9,957 nucleotides of DNA from the NCBI GenBank assembly GCA_934636045.1, contig CAKTZP010000077.1, positions 1-9,957 of the forward strand, written 5' to 3'. Both the position numbers and the translations under genes were made by a program. Below are positions 1 to 6,056 of the stretch, piece by piece (position 1 is the first letter of the stretch; each line of letters opens with the position of its first letter). The DNA is from an uncultured Oscillospiraceae bacterium (GTDB lineage Bacteria > Bacillota > Clostridia > Oscillospirales > Oscillospiraceae). The notes under the pieces were generated by a model. It saw only the letters and a program-made list of their open reading frames with translations, was not told the origin of the DNA and searched no databases.

Positions 1-21
1 GCCTGATGCTCAATGAAAAAC

Positions 22-27
22 AGGAGG
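22..27 (+). promoter_or_regulatory. Ribosome binding site of the Cys-rich mini-protein
   Basis: AGGAGG lies 8 nt before the ATG at 36. It decides the start against the upstream in-frame ATG at 6. Confidence 0.8.
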
Positions 28-35
28 TTCTGATT

Positions 36-197
36 ATGAATTGCAATAACGGAATGGGTAGCTGCTGGTGGATCATCATTCTGATTCTCCTCATCAGCTG
101 CTGCGGCTGCGGCAACGGCACGATGCTGGGCAGCGGCTGCGGCAACAGCTGTGGCTGCAGCAATGGCTGCGGCTGTGACAACGGCTGCGGCTGCTGA
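36..197 (+). CDS. Cys/Gly-rich membrane mini-protein (53 aa)
   Basis: Function is unknown. The ATG at 36 is preceded by AGGAGG at 22-27 with an 8-nt gap, so it is preferred over the in-frame ATG at 6, which has no ribosome binding site. Residues 1-10 are polar with two Cys. Residues 11-21 (WWIIILILLIS) form one short membrane segment. The rest is low-complexity, built of Cys-Gly and Asn-Gly-Cys-Gly-Cys units. I count 12 Cys and about 13 Gly in 53 residues, and the last 25 bases or so of coding sequence are near-tandem repeats. From memory, similar short proteins in gut Clostridia carry the uninformative label 'chorion class high-cysteine protein'. Metal binding or a disulfide-rich surface tail are guesses. 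The strong RBS, single TM segment and tandem hairpins just after the stop support a real, separately transcribed gene. Confidence 0.75.
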   Translation: MNCNNGMGSCWWIIILILLISCCGCGNGTMLGSGCGNSCGCSNGCGCDNGCGC

Positions 198-210
198 GCG
201 CAACACACAA

Positions 211-237
211 CGCGGGAGAGGTCTCCCCTCTCCCGCG
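211..237 (+). terminator. First tandem hairpin after the mini-protein gene
   Basis: An 11-bp perfect inverted repeat (CGCGGGAGAGG at 211-221, complement at 227-237) with a 5-nt loop starts 14 nt after the stop codon. No T-run follows, so it may be half of a composite terminator or a 3'-end stabilising stem. Confidence 0.45.
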
Positions 238-243
238 CTCCAT

Positions 244-290
244 AGGCCAGACGCGCTGCCGAAGTGGCAGCGCGTCTGGCCTTACAAATT
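244..290 (+). terminator. Second tandem hairpin, 17-bp perfect stem
   Basis: 244-260 pairs perfectly with 266-282 across a 5-nt GAAGT loop. The sequence after the stem is A/T-rich (TTACAAATTATT) but not a clean T-run. It is probably the transcription end of the mini-protein gene. It is unusually long and perfect for an intrinsic terminator. Confidence 0.5.
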
Positions 291-651
291 ATTAAATCTC
301 CTGCGCATCACAAGCGAGCGTGCAGCGGAATGACACGATCGTTTTCGTTCGGATGACCTTCGCTTTTTCATGCGATGAAAGGTGTTCACGGAAAAGATTT
401 GCTTGTAGATCGGCTGCTATTCGTCAAACTGCGGTTGCTACGCCATCTCATAAATCTACTCGTTGCGTTTTGGTAATAATGTCCGCAGTGTGGTTGGATG
501 GATTCAGTGGCACAGGTTCGGTTTCTTCTGACCGATTGTCGGATCTCTGTGTAGGATATAGCTCTCGTCATCACAGCGGCCTGGTGTTTCCAGACACAAG
601 CGCGGAAAGTCTCTCCACGGTTGGCCTTAGGACGAAGGCCGTTTCCAGTTG

Positions 652-800
652 CTAGCGTGTCTGCATCTTATGGCACTCGCGGCATAAAATCTTTGCGTTT
701 TCTTCCTTCTGCCATGCTGTTTTTTCTTCTCTCCATTGTATTGCACGGACTGGACTGAGAGTTCTGTGAGCTCCTTCTCTGGACGCGATACTGCTGCTGC
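652..800 (-). pseudogene. Possible decayed HNH-type nuclease C-terminus
   Basis: On the minus strand the last ~45 codons of an open frame ending in TAG at 652-654 read a Trp, then Glu-Asn, then LCRECH and a terminal Thr-Arg. Small phage-type HNH endonucleases end their fold in a similar W...EN..LCR.CH..KT(R) arrangement. The expected His-rich first half is not seen in this frame, the frame has only a TTG start with no ribosome binding site, and the downstream sequence breaks into stops. It could be chance similarity. A decayed fragment of a mobile nuclease gene is only a suggestion. Confidence 0.2.
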
Positions 801-1169
801 ACATCAAAACACGAGCCGAACACGGTATTAACGGGTGCAAAAGTTTTCTTTTCAACACGCTCTGGATGACGCCCCTAGCGTTCGCCTTACCCAAAAACAC
901 GCTGCAGAGGCCGCACAATAGTACAGCACAAGGGAATCGTTAAGCGGAGCTTTGCAAACGTGTAGGAAAGCGAGCCCTGCTTTATACACACTATTGAAGA
1001 TCCGCTTATATCGCGTGATGGGTCATACTATATTTGCGGTTATTAACATAAACCGGCAAATTATAGTTAGATGAACTTATTTTTGCTTGTTTTTCCGGTC
1101 TATTTCCCCACTTACTAAGGAAGGTCATGTTTTATCACTTGAAAGTACGGATTCTTTGACAGTCTGATT

Positions 1170-1202
1170 AGTGCAGGAGAGCTTTTCAATCTCTCCTGCA
1201 CT
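1170..1202. repeat. 12-bp perfect inverted repeat (hairpin)
   Basis: AGTGCAGGAGAG at 1170-1181 and its exact complement at 1191-1202 flank a 9-nt loop. Neither side has a T-run, so it is not an obvious terminator. It lies about 30 bp from the outer end of the palindromic repeat at 1232-1410. Confidence 0.6.
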
Positions 1203-1231
1203 GATTCTCAAATCAAAAAGTCTCTCAGATT

Positions 1232-1410
1232 TGTCATTGCGCTCTTGTAGCCGTTGGCGGCGCATCGCATTGCGGAAGCAGGCACTCCGCTTTCCAGTTG
1301 GGGGAAAGCAGCGCGAGAATCTCATAAAACATGTTCCGGATTCGCCGAAATTTGTCGTTATTTTAAAATAATTTTGCGAGATTGCCACGTCGCCTCGCTC
1401 TTCGCAATGA
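1232..1410. repeat. Dispersed palindromic repeat, copy A (diverged)
   Basis: The right arm at 1378-1410, read on the minus strand, is TCATTGCGA, then a GC-rich spacer, then GACGTGGCAATCTC. This matches the arms of the copies at 3019-3114 and 5919-6036. A matching outer end TGTCATTGCG sits at 1232-1241, giving terminal inverted repeats of about 8 bp. The middle is diverged or carries other sequence. The right end is 24 nt beyond the stop codon of the leftward gene ending at 1435. Confidence 0.5.
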
Positions 1411-1434
1411 TACGCGGGATTGTTTTTTCCGGAC

Positions 1435-2337
1435 TTAATTGGCTGTCAGGTACTCCGCGTTCAGGGCGTCGAGCATGTCGGCGAAGTAGGTGTGCTCGAC
1501 GATATCGCGCAGCACCTCGGGATCGGCTGCCCAAGTGTTGAGCTGGATTCTTACTGCGCCCTCGGCAGCAATGGCATCCACGCGGCCGTCGCCCGTGCCG
1601 AAGAAGCGGAAGGAAACACCGTCCGCGCTCTTGATCTCCTCGTCAAACGCGAAGCTCTCGGCGTACACTGAATCCAAGCCGACGCCCTTGCCGCTGTGCA
1701 CCGAGATATCCAGCTCCAGCACGCCGCCGTCCGCCGTCAGATAGTTTGCGGTGCAGAACGCCTGACGGTGCCACTCGTCCTCGGCAGGATTCGGGCGCAT
1801 CGGTATCGTTTCTCGAGAAAGGTAAACCGCCCCCTCCACCGGTGTCGCAACCTCGTCCAAATAGGAGAAGTCCGCACAGAATGCCGCATCGTTCTTCACA
1901 AGCGTCGTCAGGTCGTCGGCAGAATAATAATATCCGCCGTCGAAGGTCATGTGGCGGTTCCATGTCGCGCCGCCGGATTCGTCGTCGCGAAGTCCGTCCT
2001 TGCACAACATAATTTCGATTGCCCGTTCCGCAACCTCGTTTGCGGCTTTCACCGCCTCCTCGCGGGTAAAGACCGGTGCGCTATCCCGATGCCACATCGT
2101 GCCGTAGCCGTATTCGTCTGCCTGCTCGTCCATTGCCTGTCGAGCCTCCTGCCCGTTCGTGAACAGACGTACACCGAACAGTCCCGCTGCCGCCGCCGTG
2201 ACAGTCAGCGCCGCTGCAATCGCCGCCGCGATCAGCACCTTCGGCAGGATGCGGCGCTTGCGGACGGGGGCGTGGGCATCCTCTAAAAATGCGTCGTCCA
2301 CGGCGTTCATAGCATTCAGCAAATCCTCTTGTTTCAC
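1435..2337 (-). CDS. Membrane-anchored partner of ECF sigma factor, probable anti-sigma (300 aa)
   Basis: The GTG start at 2337 overlaps the sigma-factor stop (GTGA, 4 bp) and has AAGGAGG 7 nt upstream, so the much longer upstream open frame is rejected. A short acidic N-terminus is followed by a basic stretch (RKRR) and one transmembrane segment at about residues 27-47, rich in Ala and Val. An extracytoplasmic domain of about 250 residues with no motif I recognise completes the protein. This layout, an N-terminal peptide starting Lys-Gln-Glu-Asp-Leu-Leu followed by a single TM, is typical of proteins coupled to ECF sigma genes in Clostridia. No HxxxCxxC zinc anti-sigma motif is present in the cytoplasmic part. 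The anti-sigma role is inferred from coupling and topology; a sensor or regulated-envelope function is also possible. Confidence 0.7.
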   Translation of the reverse strand: MKQEDLLNAMNAVDDAFLEDAHAPVRKRRILPKVLIAAAIAAALTVTAAAAGLFGVRLFTNGQEARQAMDEQADEYGYGTMWHRDSAPVFTREEAVKAANEVAERAIEIMLCKDGLRDDESGGATWNRHMTFDGGYYYSADDLTTLVKNDAAFCADFSYLDEVATPVEGAVYLSRETIPMRPNPAEDEWHRQAFCTANYLTADGGVLELDISVHSGKGVGLDSVYAESFAFDEEIKSADGVSFRFFGTGDGRVDAIAAEGAVRIQLNTWAADPEVLRDIVEHTYFADMLDALNAEYLTAN

Positions 2338-2891
2338 AGCAATTCCTCCTTCTGCAAATAATTCCTCAGCTTTTCCCGCGTGCGGTGGAGCATTGACTTG
2401 ACCTTGCTCTCGGAATAACCAAAGCGCTTTCCGATCTCTGCGAGGGAATCGAGATACCAATAGCGGCAGAGAAAGACGCGCCGCTGTGCCTCCGGCAGGT
2501 CGCGGACAAAGCCGCCGATCGCGCGCTCCAGCTCCGCCGCGTGCACGTGCGCCTCCGGCACACTGCCGCCGGGGATGATCTCGCCCAGCTCGTCCAGCGA
2601 CAGGGCGTATTGCTCCGTGCAGCGCTTCTGCGCACCCTTGGCACGGACGCGGTCGATGGCGATATTGCGCGTGAGCTTGCCCAGATACGTTGCCAGCCGC
2701 TCCGGCTCGTTCGGCGGAATGCTGTTCCACGCGGCAAGCCACACGTCATTGATGCATTCCTCCGCATCTGCCGCATCGGACAAAATGCGCGAAGCGATCG
2801 ACAGGCAATACAATGTATAGGCCTGCTGCACCTGTTCAATGGCCGTCTCGTCCCGACTCCGGAACAGCAGCACGATCTCTCGGTCTGTCAT
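2334..2891 (-). CDS. ECF-type RNA polymerase sigma factor (185 aa)
   Basis: A sigma-70 family extracytoplasmic-function sigma factor that directs RNA polymerase to a small regulon. Region 2 covers about residues 10-80 and includes the DAEECINDVWLAAWNSI segment typical of region 2.2-2.3. Region 4 covers about residues 125-180: LPEAQRRVFLCRYW, then a helix-turn-helix ending in SESKVKSMLHRTREKLR. Length is normal for the family. The ATG at 2891 is preceded by an excellent AGGAGG 8 nt upstream. It is translationally coupled by a 4-bp overlap to the membrane protein downstream, which is probably its regulator. No clear promoter is visible in the 48 nt between the upstream terminator and the start. 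Autoregulation is plausible for the family but not shown here. Confidence 0.93.
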   Translation of the reverse strand: MTDREIVLLFRSRDETAIEQVQQAYTLYCLSIASRILSDAADAEECINDVWLAAWNSIPPNEPERLATYLGKLTRNIAIDRVRAKGAQKRCTEQYALSLDELGEIIPGGSVPEAHVHAAELERAIGGFVRDLPEAQRRVFLCRYWYLDSLAEIGKRFGYSESKVKSMLHRTREKLRNYLQKEELL

Positions 2892-2939
2892 TGCCTCACC
2901 TCCTCACCCTTTTACTCGGAAAAATTTCGCCGGGGTCGC

Positions 2940-2994
2940 AAAAAAAGGAAAAATTCCCGCCCGCCGCGCAAACATTGCGCTTGGCGGGCGGGAA
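2940..2994 (-). terminator. Strong intrinsic terminator of the leftward operon
   Basis: On the minus strand a 12-bp perfect GC-rich stem (2983-2994 with 2954-2965) is extended by an inner GCGC pairing and followed by TTTTT-CC-TTTTTTT. It lies between the deacetylase gene (ends 3137) and the sigma-factor gene (starts 2891), separating the two leftward units. Confidence 0.88.
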
Positions 2995-3018
2995 CGAATG
3001 CCTCGATTCTCTTTTTTA

Positions 3019-3114
3019 TCATTGCGAGGAGGGTGCAGCCCGACGAGACAATCCGTTTCTCTCATCTCAGCCTTCCTTGCGAGATCGCCACGGCCGCAAG
3101 CGGCCTCGCAATGA
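3019..3114. repeat. Dispersed palindromic repeat, copy B (96 bp)
   Basis: The ends TCATTGCGAGG (3019-3029) and CCTCGCAATGA (3104-3114) are perfect 11-bp inverted repeats. Each arm continues into a small GC palindrome (GGGTGCAGCCC on one side, GGCCGCAAGCGGCC-like on the other) and then a diverged GAC(G)...CAATC motif. It lies 22 nt after the stop codon of the deacetylase gene and before its terminator, so it would be transcribed in the 3' untranslated region. Confidence 0.8.
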
Positions 3115-3136
3115 CAAAATCGATTCTGCATTTGCC

Positions 3137-4864
3137 TTATTGCGGCTTTGCAGTGTTCTTCTGGATGTAGTCCATCATCCGCAGGAGCACCGTGGCAGCC
3201 TGCGCGCGGGTTGCGGTGTCCTTGGGAGCGAAGCGGTTGCCGTCCGTGCCTTCCATGATGCCGGCAGCCGTCATGCTGCGCACGCTGTCCTTTGCCCAAT
3301 CAGAAATTTTGTCCTTGTCGGCAAATTTCAGCTCACCGGATGCATCCGTCAGCTTTTTGTTCATGGCGCGGCTCAGCATGGCGCACATTTCCTCTCGGTT
3401 GATGCTCTGATCCGGCAGGAAGGTACCATTACCGTAGCCCTTGACGATGCCCTCCTTAGCCGCCCAGAGGATGGCCTCGGTGTACCACTGGCCATCCTTG
3501 ACGTCGGAGAAGGTGTTCTGGCCGACCTCGCCGGTCGTGCCAAGCTTCTGCATCGTGCGGTAGAGCATGGTCACGAACATCGCGCGCGTCAGCGAGCCGT
3601 CCGGGTCGTACTGATAGTCACCAACGCCCTTGAGCATGCCCTGCGTCACCGCGCGGTCGACATGGGCAAAGTACCACGCCGTGTTCGGAACGTCGCGGAA
3701 GAGGTTGCCGCCCTTTGTTACATAAATCTGCTCGACCTTCGTAGCGATCCCCTCGCCCATGACGCAGTAGCGCAGGACGCCGTCAAAGCATGCAATCGGC
3801 GAGGTATAGATCTTGCTCGATGCCGTCGGGTCGGTGCCGTCGGTCGTGTAGCGCAGGTCGGTTTTTGCATTCGGGTTCGTGATAACGATCGCACCGTCCT
3901 TGACGGTCAGGGTCGGCGCCTCCGCGGGCAGGCCGTCGATCTTCTGGGTCATGACCTCGCTGCGCGAGCCGTTGAGGTTGTAGGCCGCGACAGCCTTGAC
4001 CGTCGTGCCTGTTGTGACGGAAAATTCCTTAAGGTAGAGCGTTCCGTTCCGCGTCGGGTCGGAGCCGTCCACGGTATAGTAGATATCCGCGCCGCTCTGG
4101 GCCGTCAGCTGCGCCGTCACCTTGCCGTAGGACTTTTTCAGCGTCATGGTCGGCGCGGTGACTGGGCCGAGGTCGGTGCCGGTAGGCTTACAGGAATAGT
4201 AGCGCTCGCCGTTATTCAGCGCGACACCACGGCGGCGGAAGAGCTCACTAACCGTAACAAATTCGTACCCTTGGGCGAGCAGCTGATCAATGGCATTCAG
4301 CGCACCGGTCACGGTCGTAGCATGGATGTCGTGCGCCAGCACGACCGCGCCGTCGAACGCGCCGGAGACGATGTTCTTGCAGACCGTGTCGGAATTGCGG
4401 TATTTCCAGTCCAGCGGGTCGACCGACCAGAAAATTGCAGGCTTGCCGATGATCTCCAGGGTACGGCTCTTATAGTCGCCATAGGGCGGCCGCAGCATGT
4501 AGTTGAAGCTCATACCGAGATGGCCGTTGAGAATATCGTCGGTCGTGTTCAGCTGCCAGCGCACCTGATCATCGGTCTTGGTCGACAGCGTCGGGTGGTC
4601 GTATGTATGCTGCGCAACCTGGTGGCCTTCTGCATAGATGCGGCGCACGGTTTCGGGGTAGTTCTTGGCGTTCTGGCCGACCATAAAGAACGTCACCTTC
4701 ACGCCGCGCTCCTTCAGGCCGTCGAGCAGCGAGGCCGTGTAGGGGCCGGGACCGTCGTCAAAGGTCAGGGCGATGAGCTTACCGCCCGTCTTGGCCGAGG
4801 CGGTCAGCGGCAGCATCGTCAAGAGGCAGGCCGCCAGCAACAGGATTGAGAGCAGTCGTTTCAT
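3137..4864 (-). CDS. Secreted SLH-anchored polysaccharide deacetylase (CE4 family, 575 aa)
   Basis: Predicted to remove N-acetyl groups from an extracellular or cell-wall glycan. A signal peptide (KR, then a hydrophobic core, TASA-K) covers residues 1-24. The NodB/CE4 domain spans about 29-210 with every motif intact: TFDDGPG (Asp36, Asp37), the metal-binding His86 and His90 in HTYDHP, RPPYG at 125-129, DPLDW at 149-153 and LAHDIH at 176-181. Two chitobiase-type repeats follow, marked by YTVDGSDPT (263-271) and YTTDGTDPT (339-347). Three S-layer-homology domains start near 389, 452 and 514 and would tether the enzyme to the wall. GGAGG lies 8 nt before the ATG. The start lies 86 bp inside the upstream gene. 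A short 3' region holds repeat copy B and a strong terminator. Substrate (peptidoglycan, chitin-like or xylan) cannot be read from sequence. Confidence 0.93.
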   Translation of the reverse strand: MKRLLSILLLAACLLTMLPLTASAKTGGKLIALTFDDGPGPYTASLLDGLKERGVKVTFFMVGQNAKNYPETVRRIYAEGHQVAQHTYDHPTLSTKTDDQVRWQLNTTDDILNGHLGMSFNYMLRPPYGDYKSRTLEIIGKPAIFWSVDPLDWKYRNSDTVCKNIVSGAFDGAVVLAHDIHATTVTGALNAIDQLLAQGYEFVTVSELFRRRGVALNNGERYYSCKPTGTDLGPVTAPTMTLKKSYGKVTAQLTAQSGADIYYTVDGSDPTRNGTLYLKEFSVTTGTTVKAVAAYNLNGSRSEVMTQKIDGLPAEAPTLTVKDGAIVITNPNAKTDLRYTTDGTDPTASSKIYTSPIACFDGVLRYCVMGEGIATKVEQIYVTKGGNLFRDVPNTAWYFAHVDRAVTQGMLKGVGDYQYDPDGSLTRAMFVTMLYRTMQKLGTTGEVGQNTFSDVKDGQWYTEAILWAAKEGIVKGYGNGTFLPDQSINREEMCAMLSRAMNKKLTDASGELKFADKDKISDWAKDSVRSMTAAGIMEGTDGNRFAPKDTATRAQAATVLLRMMDYIQKNTAKPQ

Positions 4865-5348
4865 TGTAGATTCCTCCGTTATCTCTTTCTATGGAGGGCA
4901 GCCCTCCGTCCGGGTCGACGGGGAGGCTTGCCCATTGTTCACCGAAAATCGTGATTTGCGGCAGGCTGTCCGGCGCTTGCTGGAATTTTTGCGCCTCCTC
5001 GGGCGGGAGCGCGGCCATGATCCCGTCTGCCGCACGGCGCAGCAGGCAGAACTCCACCGGCACGCCGTTCAATATCCCGCGCCACGGCGTCCATTCGCCG
5101 CGCGGACGCTCCGAGGCCACCGCCCCGTCCGGCTCCGCGGCAAAATGCCGCGCCGGGATGCGCACCGTCAAGCGCCCTTCCGCATCCGGAATGCCGAGAT
5201 ATTCTGCCGCCGTCTTAGTTAAGACGTAAACACGCAGCGGAAGTTCCGTCTTTTTTTCCAGCTCGCACGAAAAATTCCAATACAAGCCGTCACGCGCAGC
5301 CAGCAGGGTGCCTACCGGCGCATTTCCCCAAAAAATTGTAAATTTCAT
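4779..5348 (-). CDS. Unrecognised protein overlapping the deacetylase start (189 aa)
   Basis: I do not recognise this family. The ATG at 5348 has GGGAGGG 7 nt upstream and is preferred over the in-frame ATG at 5366. The N-terminus (MKFTIFWGNAPVGTL) alternates like a beta strand and turn. There is no signal peptide or transmembrane segment. The middle contains Arg/Pro-rich and Trp-containing stretches and the protein looks soluble and cytoplasmic. The last ~28 codons run through the start region of the deacetylase gene in another frame, an 86-bp overlap that includes that gene's ribosome binding site. The C-terminal tail therefore reads like a low-complexity extension and may have arisen by loss of an earlier stop or a frameshift. 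It follows mazF by 85 nt on the same strand. Confidence 0.65.
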   Translation of the reverse strand: MKFTIFWGNAPVGTLLAARDGLYWNFSCELEKKTELPLRVYVLTKTAAEYLGIPDAEGRLTVRIPARHFAAEPDGAVASERPRGEWTPWRGILNGVPVEFCLLRRAADGIMAALPPEEAQKFQQAPDSLPQITIFGEQWASLPVDPDGGLPSIERDNGGIYNETTALNPVAGGLPLDDAAADRLGQDGR

Positions 5349-5433
5349 AGCGAATCCCTCCCGCACAGTATATGCAGAAGGGATTGCCGTCGGTCAAATA
5401 TTTGTCGCGGATTTTCGACGGTACCGGTGCGTC

Positions 5434-5790
5434 CTAGCCCTTTGGCAGGCCGAAGCTGACGGCAATGGCGTCGTCCACCCGGTTCATCATGCTCTCGTCC
5501 AGCCGTCCCATGTGCTCGCGCAGGCGGCGCTTGTCGATCGTCCGGATCTGCTCGAGCAGCACCACGGAATCCTTCGTCAGGCCGACGCTGCGCCCCGCCA
5601 GCTCAATATGGGTGGGGAGCTTGGCTTTGTTGGTCTGGCTGGTGATCGCCGCGGCGATGACCGTCGGAGAGTGCTTGTTGCCCGTGTCATTTTGCACGAT
5701 CAGCACCGGGCGCGTCCCGCCCTGCTCGCTGCCGACGACCGGGCTCAAATCCGCATAGAAAATATCGCCCCTCTTTACCGTTGTATCCAT
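5434..5790 (-). CDS. mazF: MazF/NdoA-type endoribonuclease toxin (118 aa)
   Basis: An mRNA interferase of the PemK/MazF family; the closest well-studied relative is Bacillus subtilis NdoA (EndoA), which cuts UACAU. Nearly the whole family signature is present: [63 protein letters not shown]. By alignment from memory with NdoA, the catalytic pair corresponds to Arg27 and Thr50, both present. Length matches the family (about 116). The ATG at 5790 has GGAG 10 nt upstream; a GTG at 5799 is the main alternative. In Bacillus the gene follows alr and an antitoxin gene. Here alr is upstream, but the 266-nt gap holds a palindromic repeat and no antitoxin frame. Confidence 0.94.
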   Translation of the reverse strand: MDTTVKRGDIFYADLSPVVGSEQGGTRPVLIVQNDTGNKHSPTVIAAAITSQTNKAKLPTHIELAGRSVGLTKDSVVLLEQIRTIDKRRLREHMGRLDESMMNRVDDAIAVSFGLPKG

Positions 5791-5918
5791 TTGCTTCACG
5801 CTCCGTATTTTGTCTCCGTACCGCTGTACGTCAACCATATTCTCCCACGCAGAAGCAAAATTTATTCAGCGGAACTCCATTCCATTATATGATCGCTTTG
5901 TCAAAGCAGCCCCATTTT

Positions 5919-6036
5919 TGTCATCGCAGGGAGGGCTCAGCCCGATGTGGCAATCTGGGTTCCGCTTCGGTCGGCCTGTGCAGACTTTTCCCGAGAGGGA
6001 ACGGATTGCCGCGTCGCTTTGCTCCTCGCAATGACA
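5919..6036. repeat. Dispersed palindromic repeat, copy C (118 bp)
   Basis: The outer ends are TGTCATCGCAGGGA (from 5919) and TCCTCGCAATGACA (ending 6036), imperfect inverted repeats. Further in, GATGTGGCAATC on the left mirrors GGATTGCCGCGTC on the right, so each arm is about 40 bp. It lies 20 nt after the alr stop codon and fills the alr-mazF gap. Translated frames across it are artefacts of the repeat. Confidence 0.8.
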
Positions 6037-6056
6037 TAAAATGATTGTATGATGCA

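Larger units (their letters stand above)
284..1434. other. Gene-poor, AT-richer stretch without a defensible gene
   Basis: About 1.15 kb between the mini-protein hairpins and the end of the leftward anti-sigma-like gene. Open frames here are under about 110 codons, lack ribosome binding sites and translate to basic, compositionally odd sequence. Base composition is visibly more AT-rich than the flanks, especially at 960-1130. The recognisable content is a weak HNH-like remnant on the minus strand (652-800), a hairpin at 1170-1202 and a diverged palindromic repeat at 1232-1410. This looks like decayed, probably acquired DNA, but no ancestor could be named with confidence. Confidence 0.6.

Noticed and set aside
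320..655. Possible serine recombinase or group II intron remnant on the minus strand
   Set aside because: A few residues in one frame loosely recall recombinase N-termini, but no catalytic Ser motif, no reverse transcriptase motif and no domain V hairpin could be found.
2338..2742. In-frame upstream extension of the anti-sigma-like gene (up to 435 codons)
   Set aside because: It lies inside the sigma-factor gene in another frame, its translation is Arg/Ala-rich shadow sequence, and the GTG at 2337 has a good ribosome binding site.
2813..4849. Long plus-strand frame opposite the deacetylase
   Set aside because: It is antisense to a gene with intact CE4 and SLH motifs and translates to basic His/Arg/Val-rich sequence typical of a shadow in GC-rich DNA.
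5367..5397. TTGACC / TATACT as a promoter for the 189-aa gene (minus strand)
   Set aside because: The spacer is 19 nt and the predicted start would fall inside the GGGAGGG ribosome binding site, so it would not give a usable leader.
5884..5904. TTGACA and TATAAT hexamers upstream of mazF (minus strand)
   Set aside because: Both hexamers are perfect but only 9 nt apart, too close for a sigma-A promoter; a lone -10 role remains possible.
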